Source: Arthrobacter sp. OVS8 (GTDB lineage: Bacteria > Actinomycetota > Actinomycetes > Actinomycetales > Micrococcaceae). From it: a stretch of 64,000 nt of DNA. Below the pieces are notes generated by a model. The model was given only the letters and a program-made list of their open reading frames with translations. It searched no databases and was not told the DNA's origin. Shown here in pieces: positions 57,828 through 64,000 of the stretch; the stretch's first letter is position 1, and every line of letters starts with the position of its first letter. The stretch spans positions 3,348,001 to 3,412,000 of the forward strand of contig CP116670.1 in assembly GCA_028370155.1 (NCBI GenBank). Reading direction: 5' to 3'. Position numbers and translations under genes: made by a program.

Positions 57828-57860
57828 AACGACGACGGCGGGAGGCTCCCGCCGTCGTCG
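57828..57860. terminator. Terminator hairpin, copy 5 of a dispersed family
   Basis: 15-bp arms ACGACGACGGCGGGA / TCCCGCCGTCGTCGT with loop GGC, between the convergent diguanylate cyclase and a small hypothetical gene. It can act in both directions. Confidence 0.75.
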
Positions 57861-57875
57861 TGGTTGTGCGTGGTG

Positions 57876-58079
57876 CTAGAGGTTGACCGTCTCGAGGTTG
57901 GCCTCGCCGTGGTTCAGGCTGAGCGTGAACGTGCCGGGGCCGCTGGCGTGGACCGCGATGTTGGACTTGGCGGTGTTGTGCCGGACCGACAGGTCGTGGA
58001 CCAGGGCGTCGAGCTCGTGGTGCATCGTGGAGCGGTCCCAGAGCTTGTGCGTGACAGAGGTGGCAGTTTCAAACGTCAT
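57876..58079 (-). CDS. Small hypothetical protein
   Basis: A 67-residue protein (MTFETATSVTHKLWDRSTMH...LNHGEANLETVNL) with GGAAG about 11 nt upstream of its ATG on the reverse strand. A helical first half precedes beta-strand-rich repeats (NIAVHASGPGTFTLSLN). No membrane segment or cysteine. It is immediately followed by a family terminator, supporting a real transcription unit. Family not recognised. Confidence 0.6.
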   Translation of the reverse strand: MTFETATSVTHKLWDRSTMHHELDALVHDLSVRHNTAKSNIAVHASGPGTFTLSLNHGEANLETVNL

Positions 58080-58435
58080 TGTTCAGTGCTTCCATTCGTG
58101 AATCCGGGTGTCCGGCTGCCGCACCGATGCGGAGCCGCCGTAGGGCCAAACCGGGAACGCTCCGGGACCGTGGGCAGCTCAGCGAGCTCACCGGTTTGGC
58201 CTCATTGCGTCCACCAGGATGGGTAAAACTGTTGCCGCGGGCCCTCTGATCCGCTGCTGCGCGGGAGGGCCGTGGCTGCGGCGGCGGGACTTGGACGCCC
58301 CGGCCACTGCCTTTCCATAGTGCACAGCGCGGCGGAACGGTCTCAAGCTGATTTCGCATTATTGCCCGTGAGAATCGTCACAGCAGGCCGGGCGCTGGTG
58401 CGCCGATAGAAGGCGGGGTCGGCGTCCTGTCGGAC
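58080..58435. other. Intergenic region
   Basis: About 355 bases between the leftward small gene and the end of the leftward iclR-type gene. It should carry the promoter of the small gene. I see no coding frame with a ribosome binding site, no strong hairpin with a T run and no RNA motif. Confidence 0.4.
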
Positions 58436-59236
58436 CTAGTAGACGGAGCCTTCCAGTAGCTCCGAGAGCCTGTTTGCAGCGCGCCGCAGTTCTGGAACGG
58501 CGGCTTTGAGAGCGGGTTCAGTCGCTGTCTCCACGGGGCTGGTCAGGGCGATCGATTCAGTCGGCTGGCCGGACCTGTTGAGGACCGCGACGGCGACAGA
58601 CAGCACGCCTGTGGCGCGTTCGTCCGCCGAGTAAGCGTAGTCGACTCCGGCTTCGGGCAGCCTGCTGCGGAACTCCTTGACGGTAAAAGCGGAGCTTTCA
58701 TGACCGGCCGCGATGGCTGCGGCAACAACCTGCTGCAACTCTTCCTCGGACGCGGAGGCCACCAGAATTTTGCCTGCAGCTCCCACCGTGAGGGGCAGCC
58801 GTTTGCCCAAAGGCAGGTCGTATCTGAGGGGTGATTCGCCGTCGACCCGTGCCACCAGGATCCGTTCAAAGCCAAGGCGTGTGTAGAGGGACGCGGTCTG
58901 CCCGGTCTGCGAAGCCACCTGCTGCAGGACCGGGCGGGCGGCAACCACGAGCGGATCATTCTCTAAATAGCTGCGCGCCGCGGGCAGGACGGCAGGGCCG
59001 ATCCGATACGACTTATCTGTCTGGCTGACCATGCCAAAGTCCTGGAGGACCCTCAGGATCCGCAAGGTCGTAGGGAGGCTCATGCCGCAGGTCCTGGCCA
59101 AGTCGCTGAGCCGCTGAGGCCGCTCCGCCCGCTGCAGTTCGGCGAAGACCTCCATCGCCCTGGACAGGGATCTCATGTTGGACGCCTTCGGGCCGTCGTC
59201 GGCTGAGCTGGCTGAGTGGGTCGAGGACGCGGTCAT
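58436..59236 (-). CDS. IclR-family regulator of the tct operon
   Basis: A 266-residue IclR protein: winged HTH (MRSLSRAMEVFAELQRAERP, QRLSDLARTCGMSLPTTLRI, LRVLQDFGMV) and the GAF-like effector domain (LYTRLGFERILVARVDGESP, LPLTVGAAGKILVASASEEE, DYAYSADERATGVLSVAVAV). ATG 59236 with GAAAGG upstream is preferred over an open upstream frame to 59362, which would overlap the divergent tctB gene. Divergent orientation suggests it controls the tricarboxylate/dicarboxylate transporter operon. Confidence 0.9.
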   Translation of the reverse strand: MTASSTHSASSADDGPKASNMRSLSRAMEVFAELQRAERPQRLSDLARTCGMSLPTTLRILRVLQDFGMVSQTDKSYRIGPAVLPAARSYLENDPLVVAARPVLQQVASQTGQTASLYTRLGFERILVARVDGESPLRYDLPLGKRLPLTVGAAGKILVASASEEELQQVVAAAIAAGHESSAFTVKEFRSRLPEAGVDYAYSADERATGVLSVAVAVLNRSGQPTESIALTSPVETATEPALKAAVPELRRAANRLSELLEGSVY

Positions 59237-59264
59237 CCTTTCATTGTATGTAATTTTCTTGCGC

Positions 59265-59293
59265 TTGACAGTCGATGTGTCTCCTGTCACTAT
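59265..59293 (+). promoter_or_regulatory. Promoter of the tctBAC operon
   Basis: TTGACA at 59265-59270 and CACTAT at 59288-59293 with a 17-bp spacer. TGTATG repeats flank it (59245 and 59319, the latter in CCACTGTATGAAAT), the kind of partial dyad bound by IclR regulators. The sequence here is distinctly AT-rich against its surroundings. Confidence 0.5.
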
Positions 59294-59355
59294 TTCTCTA
59301 GGCGCAATACTATTCCACTGTATGAAATGAATGTAAGAACCGTAAGAAGGAACCG

Positions 59356-59859
59356 ATGACAACGAAGTCAGTTATAGCCAGACCGGAGCGCACCACACGC
59401 GTCGCTCCGTCTGTACTCGTGGGAATCGGCGTGTTTGTCGCCGTAGGTGTCTATGTCCTGGTCAACTCAATCGAGCTTGGCCTGTGGACATCGCTGGGGC
59501 CGGGGCCGGGATTGTTTCCGTTCGCCATGGGCGGCGTGCTGGTTTCGATGTCCATCGTCTGGCTGCTCCAAGAACTGCGTCGCCCCTCCGAGACACCCGA
59601 AGGTGTTGACCGCGGGCTTGTGATCGCCGTAGTAGTCAGCCTGGCCATCCTCGCGGCAGTCATGGACCTGCTCGGCTTTCAGCTGAGCATGTTCCTGTTC
59701 CTCATGTACCACCTGAAGCTGCGCGGCGGCAGGACGTGGACTTCCTCGCTCATCATCGCCCTCGCCGGAAGCGTCGGCGCTTTCTACGCCTTCAACTACG
59801 GCCTGAACGTAGCCCTTCCCGTTTCGGCCTTCCCTCCGCTGAACCTGATCGGACTTTAG
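59356..59859 (+). CDS. tctB: Tripartite tricarboxylate transporter small membrane subunit (TctB)
   Basis: A 167-residue four-helix subunit: VLVGIGVFVAVGVYVLVNS, then the family motif LGLWTSLGPGPGLFPFAMGG, LVIAVVVSLAILAAVMDLLG, QLSMFLFLMYHLKLRGG and IIALAGSVGAFYAFNYGLNV. It partners TctA in a secondary, binding-protein-dependent carboxylate importer. ATG 59356 has AAGAAGGAA upstream; the stop is 2 bases before the tctA GTG. Confidence 0.9.
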   Translation: MTTKSVIARPERTTRVAPSVLVGIGVFVAVGVYVLVNSIELGLWTSLGPGPGLFPFAMGGVLVSMSIVWLLQELRRPSETPEGVDRGLVIAVVVSLAILAAVMDLLGFQLSMFLFLMYHLKLRGGRTWTSSLIIALAGSVGAFYAFNYGLNVALPVSAFPPLNLIGL

Positions 59860-59861
59860 AC

Positions 59862-61363
59862 GTGGAAACACTCAACGAACTGCTTGGCGGCTTCGCGTCC
59901 GCCATGACCTGGCAGAACCTGATATTCGCCTTCATCGGCTGTCTGCTGGGCACTATCATCGGCGTCCTCCCCGGCATCGGCCCGGTCGCCGGCGTCGCGC
60001 TGCTCATACCCCTCACAATGAACCTGGACGCCACCGGCGCGATCATCATGCTGTGCGCCATCTTCTACGGCACCGCCTACGGGGGAACCATCACCAGCGT
60101 CCTGCTGAACACGCCCGGTGAAGCTGCCTCTGCAATCACCACCATCGACGGCTACGCGATGACAAAGTTGGGCAAGGCGGGGGCGGCGCTGACCATCGCC
60201 GCCGTCGGATCCTTTGTCGGTGGAACGATAGCCACCCTGGGCCTGGTCGCAGCCGCGAAACCCTCGGAGAACTCGGCCTGCTCGTCGGACCACCGGAATT
60301 CTTCGCCCTGATGGTCGTGGGCATATCCCTCCTCGTCGCGCTGGCCGGCAAATCCATGGTGAAAGCAGTCATCTCCGGCGCCCTGGGTCTGCTGATCGCC
60401 ATGGTAGGTATCGACCCGGTCGCCGGCGCACCAAGGTTCACGTTCGGCATGGACCGGCTCCTGGACGGCGTCAGCTTCGTCGCCGTGATCGTGGGCGTCT
60501 TCGGACTCTCCGAACTTCTTTCCCACCGCAAGGGCGCCGCAACGCCCACAGTGCATGCACCGAATTTCCGTTCCCTGCTCCCCACTCGCAGGGAATGGCG
60601 CCGGAGCGCCCCGGCCATGGCCCGCGGCACCGGCATCGGCTTCGGACTTGGACTCATCCCCGGCATGACCGGTTCCGTGTCCTCCCTGCTGGCGTACGGC
60701 GCCGAAAAGAAGTTTTCACGCCACCGCAACGAACTGGGTAAGGGCGCCATTGAAGGTGTCGCCGGACCTGAAACAGCCAACAACTCCCATGCCAACGCCG
60801 CACTGATCCCGCTCTTCACCCTCGGGATCCCGGCATCACCCACCATCGCCGTTCTGATGGGAGCATTCCTTCAGCAGGGACTCACCCCGGGGCCGACCCT
60901 CTTCACCGAACACTCCGAAATCGCCTGGGCCATCATCGCCAGCCTGTTCATCGGCAACCTCCTCCTGCTGCTGCTGAACGTTCCGCTGGTCGGACTCTGG
61001 ACCTCCATCCTCCGCGTGCCACCGACGATCCTGACCGCCCTGATCCTGCTGTTTATGGTCATCGGCGCCTACACAATCAACTTCAGCGTCTTCGACGTAT
61101 TCGTCATGATCGGATTCGGACTTCTGGGCCTCGCCCTGAGGCGCCTGGACATCCCGCTGGCCCCGATGGTGCTCACCCTCGTCCTGGGACCGCTGATGGA
61201 ACGCTCACTGCGCGAATCCCTGGAAATCTCCCAGGGCGATTTCGGCATCTTCGTCAACCGCCCCATTTCCATGGTGCTGATCGCCGTCGGCGTCCTGATC
61301 ATCTGCAGTCCGATGCTCAAGTTCCGCAAGCCCAAGGCGCTTATGGAAGACCCCGAAACGTAA
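59862..61363 (+). CDS. tctA: Tripartite tricarboxylate transporter large permease (TctA) (frameshifted in this sequence)
   Basis: GTG start; about 500 residues after one restored base near 60255, the normal TctA length with about 12 helices. Family motifs: GCLLGTIIGVLPGIGPVAGV, AIFYGTAYGGTITSVLLNTP, GEAASAITTIDGYAMTKLGK, ARGTGIGFGLGLIPGMTGSV, VAGPETANNSHANAALIPLF, TLGIPASPTIAVLMGAF. The two GxxPGxG-type loops and the NTPG site are typical. Substrate is a di- or tricarboxylate or related acid. Confidence 0.92.
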
Positions 61364-61426
61364 CCAGGCTGTTCACCCCGTAATTCACTACCTATCAGCA
61401 GTTTCACCCTTCAAAGGAGAAGAACC

Positions 61427-62424
61427 TTGACCCGCACACGAATCGCTGCAGCTCTCGCCGCAGCAAGCCTCATCGCACTCACCGGTTGCGGTGCCAACGC
61501 CGGCGCTACCACCACCGCCGCGAATGATTTCCCCAAAAGGGCAAGTCCGTCGAGATCGTCGTGGCCTTTGCCCCTGGTGGTGCCGTGGACACGGCCGCCC
61601 GGCTCGTCCAGCCCATCTTGGAGAAAGAGCTTGGCACCAACGTTGAGGTGGTCAACAAGCCCGGCGCCGGCGGCCAGATCGGCTACACCCAGCTGACCAG
61701 CGCCAGGCCCGACGGCTACACCATCGGCGCCACCGGCTCTCCGTCAGTGGTCGTATCACCCTGGACCCCGCCCGCGGCGCCAAGTACACCCGCGACAGCT
61801 TCCAGCCGCTGGGCGGCAGGTCATCGACCCCGCCGTCATCGCCGTACAGCCCGACAGCCCCTACCAGACGCTGAAGGAACTCCTGGACGCCGCAAAGGCC
61901 GACCCGAAGTCCATGACAGCCAGCACCACCGGTCTGCAGACCGGGGAACACTTCGCGATGGCGCAGATCCAGGAAACCACCGGCGCCGAGTTTGCCCCGG
62001 TCCACTTCTCCGAGGGCGCTTCGCAGGCAACCACAGCGTTCCTCGGCAAGCACGTGGACATCCTCGTCGCCAACGTCAGCGACGTGACCGACCTGACCAA
62101 GCAGGGCAAGGCCCGCGTGCTGGGCGTCATGACCTCCGAGCGTTCCCCGTCGTTGCCGGACGTTCCCACGTTCAAGGAATCCGGCTACGAAGTTGAGGCC
62201 GGCACCGTCCGCGGCTATTCTGCCCCGGCCGGGCTGCCGGATGCCGTAGCCAAGAAGCTCGAAGCTGCCATCCAGAAGGCCATTGAAGACCCGTCCGTCG
62301 TGCAGAAGATGAACGACCTCGGCCTGCAGACCAGCTACCTCTCCGGCGAAGCGTACAAGCAGTTCTGGGCCGGACAGGAGGAGGACTTCAAGAAGGTCCT
62401 CCCGTTGGTTCAGAAAAAGACTAA
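61427..62424 (+). CDS. tctC: Tripartite tricarboxylate transporter binding lipoprotein (TctC/Bug) (about four frameshifts in this sequence)
   Basis: Lipoprotein signal MTRTRIAAALAAASLIALTG-C. Pieces in successive frames: VEIVVAFAPGGAVDTAARLV (typical Bug start), EVVNKPGAGGQIGYTQL, ITLDPARGAKYTRDSFQPLG, QVIDPAVIAVQPDSPYQTLK, GSLPDVPTFKESGYEVEAGT-like region (SLPDVPTFKESGYEVEAG). Breaks near 61537, 61765 and 61824. A further missing A near 62417 would give the end VQKKD* at 62424 (333 residues, family size); otherwise the frame runs to 62476. Binds the carboxylate outside the membrane. Confidence 0.85.
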
Positions 62425-62456
62425 CCATCCCGCAAACGCCGTTCAGAGGATCCACC

Positions 62457-63092
62457 ATGACTTCTCCAGAGCTTGACACGATCACCGCCGAGCTTTCCCG
62501 GCCCGGCCAGGACGTGATTGACCGCCTCGCCAAACTTCCGGCCGCCAATATCGGCGACGCCATGGACCGCCTCGGAGTCGCGGACTCTGCGATCCAGGCC
62601 ATCTGGCCGGGCGCCCGCCTCGCCGGACCGGCCTTCACCGTCTGGACCCGTCCGGGCGACAACCAAGGCATCCACCGCGCACTTGAGCTGGCCCGTCCCG
62701 GGGACGTCATAGTCGTCTGCGGGGGCGGGGATGAATCCCGCGCCCTGTTGGGTGAACTCATTGGAGAGCGGGCCATCAACCTCGGCCTTGCCGGGTTCGC
62801 GCTGGACGGAGCGGCCCGCGATGCCGAAGCTCTTGGCGAGATCGGAATGCCGGTCTTTGCCCGCGCCATCACCCCTGCCGGGCCCTACAAAAACGGTCCG
62901 TCGCGGCTTGGAACACCGATCTCTTTCGGCGGAGTCCCTGTGCTGCCCGGCGACATCATCATCGGTGATTCCGATGGCATCGTCGTCGTTCCCCGCGAGC
63001 AAGCAGCCATCGTGGCCGATGCTGCCGAAGCTGTCTTTGCTGACGAAACGAACCGCCGGCGTGCCATCGTCGCAGCCCGCCACCAAAACTAG
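62457..63092 (+). CDS. RraA-type aldolase/decarboxylase family protein
   Basis: A 211-residue member of the RraA/4-hydroxy-4-methyl-2-oxoglutarate aldolase family, intact, with AGAGGA upstream. Motifs: NIGDAMDRLGVADSAI, VVVCGGGDESRALLGELIGE and the metal/substrate site GFALDGAARD (G-x3-D-G-x2-R-D). A second glycine-rich turn is PGDIIIGDSDGIVVVPRE. Enzymes of this family cleave 4-carboxy-4-hydroxy-2-oxoadipate-type acids or decarboxylate oxaloacetate. Placement after tctC suggests the imported acid is processed by aldol cleavage. Confidence 0.88.
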   Translation: MTSPELDTITAELSRPGQDVIDRLAKLPAANIGDAMDRLGVADSAIQAIWPGARLAGPAFTVWTRPGDNQGIHRALELARPGDVIVVCGGGDESRALLGELIGERAINLGLAGFALDGAARDAEALGEIGMPVFARAITPAGPYKNGPSRLGTPISFGGVPVLPGDIIIGDSDGIVVVPREQAAIVADAAEAVFADETNRRRAIVAARHQN

Positions 63093-63108
63093 TAAGGACA
63101 GAATATCC

Positions 63109-63900
63109 ATGACAGCCTGCACCGTCATCGGCCTCGGCGAAGCGGGGGCCACCTATGCGGCGGCCCTCGTCGCCGCAGGCCACAGCGTCAGGGGATTTGA
63201 TCCCGTTGCCCCGTCCACCCCGGCCGGAGTGGCCCGGATGGCAACCGCGGCCCAGGCCTGCCTTGGCGCGGAGCTGGTCCTTGTTCTCACCGGGGCAGCC
63301 GCGGCCCGCAGCGTCGCGGAGGAATGCCTGCCCGTCATGCCGGAAGGCAGCTGTTACGCCGACTTCACGTCCTCCTCGCCGGAGGTCATGCGGGAACTCG
63401 GGCAGCTCCCAAGCAACGCAGCGTTTGTGGATGTCGCCATCCTCGGTCCCGTTCCCACGCTGGGAGCGCGGACACCGTTGATGGTCAGCGGACCCGGATC
63501 CCAGGCGATCGCCGATCTCCTGGCCGCGTTGGGCGCCGACGTCGAAATCGCTGCAGGGGAACCCGGCGCCGCCATGGCGCACAAGCTCCTCCGCAGCGTC
63601 CTGATGAAAGGCCTGGCATCGGTGGTTGTCGAGGCCGTCACCGCCGGGCGCGCCGCCGGCCTCGAGGACTGGATCCGCGGCCAGATCGCCCATCAACTGG
63701 CCGGCGACGGGCACGCGGTCATCGATCGGTTCCTCACCGGGACGGTAAAGCACGCCGTGCGACGGTCCAAGGAAATGCAGGACACTGCCGTCTACCTTTC
63801 CTCCGACCTCGCAGTCCCAGCCGAAATGACCACGGCCTCGGCAGCAGCTCTGGCACGCATCGCTGCGGAAGCCGCACAGACGGCTCCGGCCTTGCGCTGA
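63109..63900 (+). CDS. Beta-hydroxyacid dehydrogenase-family NAD(P) enzyme
   Basis: A 263-residue 3-hydroxyisobutyrate/6-phosphogluconate-dehydrogenase-like protein. It begins with the Rossmann motif TVIGLGEAGATYAAALVAAG. ADFTSSSPEVM and FVDVAILGPVPTLGARTPLM take the place of the usual S-T-x-x-P and substrate loop, and the C-terminal DUF1932-like helical domain follows (MAHKLLRSVLMKGLASVVVE). The catalytic Lys is plausibly that in HKLLRS. AAGGACAG lies upstream. It probably reduces or oxidises an acid intermediate of the same pathway. Confidence 0.82.
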   Translation: MTACTVIGLGEAGATYAAALVAAGHSVRGFDPVAPSTPAGVARMATAAQACLGAELVLVLTGAAAARSVAEECLPVMPEGSCYADFTSSSPEVMRELGQLPSNAAFVDVAILGPVPTLGARTPLMVSGPGSQAIADLLAALGADVEIAAGEPGAAMAHKLLRSVLMKGLASVVVEAVTAGRAAGLEDWIRGQIAHQLAGDGHAVIDRFLTGTVKHAVRRSKEMQDTAVYLSSDLAVPAEMTTASAAALARIAAEAAQTAPALR

Positions 63901-63981
63901 CACCGGCGTCAGGGAGAATCGTGGACAGGAATTAATGAGGAACCTTCTCACACCACGAGTCTTTGAGTCAGGAGCAGCAAC

Positions 63982-64000
63982 ATGATGGGCATCTGGGCCC
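63982..64000 (+). CDS. Start of a further operon gene, cut by window edge
   Basis: ATG at 63982 is preceded by CAGGAGCAG with good spacing and begins MMGIWA before the window ends. It lies 82 bases after the dehydrogenase, in the same direction, and is presumably the next gene of the tct operon. Product cannot be told. Confidence 0.4.

Overview
The window looks like the chromosome of a soil actinobacterium of the Micrococcaceae, most likely Arthrobacter, Pseudarthrobacter or Paenarthrobacter. The evidence is the very high GC content with GC-rich third codon positions, frequent GTG starts, GGAGG-type ribosome binding sites and ATGA/GTGA gene overlaps. The glyA-soxBDAG-sdaA-purU order is also the classic heterotetrameric sarcosine oxidase locus of this group. 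No rRNA, tRNA, CRISPR array or insertion sequence was recognised. A dispersed family of GACGACGGCGGGA hairpins ends five genes or operons.

Quality warning: about 45 reading-frame breaks occur across some 27 genes. Every one is resolved by restoring a single missing base; none needs a base removed. Many lie in G or C runs, and the restored proteins have normal family lengths. They are best read as consensus deletion errors, not as mass gene decay. I therefore list these genes as CDS with restored end points and mark the break positions.

Layout. 0-4 kb: an alpha/beta hydrolase, then a three-gene operon of a small protein, a glutamine-synthetase-like ligase and a FluG-like amidohydrolase. 4.2-13.4 kb: a LacI regulator with three operators facing a sugar/polyol operon (two tiny coupling ORFs, a kinase, an RbsA/C/B-type ABC importer, a mannitol-dehydrogenase-family enzyme, an SDR, a second kinase and a LacD/DeoC-type aldolase). 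13.5-17 kb: electron transfer flavoprotein genes etfB-etfA plus a large cytochrome-b561-like membrane protein with 87-residue-spaced repeats. 17.2-19.1 kb: a K+ channel, a tail-anchored protein and a truncated sensor kinase. 19.2-22.1 kb: a lower-GC accessory patch with a large protein carrying a restriction-endonuclease-like and a PIN-like domain (possible defence gene) and a polyglycine protein. 22.3-26.5 kb: TfoX-like protein, hydrolase, MFS exporter with divergent ArsR-type regulator, ABM monooxygenase and a DUF998-like membrane protein. 26.6-29.9 kb: an RHH (HicB-like) protein, a DUF4097 protein and a DrrAB-type ABC exporter behind a leaderless, palindrome-controlled promoter. 30.4-37.9 kb: MFS transporter, then a LacI regulator with a CUT1 ABC importer and a cytoplasmic GH32 fructosidase. 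37.9-47.7 kb: sarcosine/one-carbon cassette with a divergent GntR regulator. 47.7-53.5 kb: a coupled small ORF and membrane-anchored glycoside hydrolase, a quinone-oxidoreductase-like enzyme under tandem operators, a threonine dehydratase homologue and a hydrolase. 53.6-58.1 kb: a GPP34 protein, an NYN-domain RNase-like protein, and an RsbQ-like hydrolase coupled to a PAS-GGDEF diguanylate cyclase. 58.4-64 kb: an IclR regulator divergent from a tripartite tricarboxylate transporter (tctBAC) with an RraA-type aldolase and a beta-hydroxyacid dehydrogenase.

Most modules pair one transcription factor with one importer and its catabolic enzymes, as expected for a nutritionally versatile soil heterotroph.
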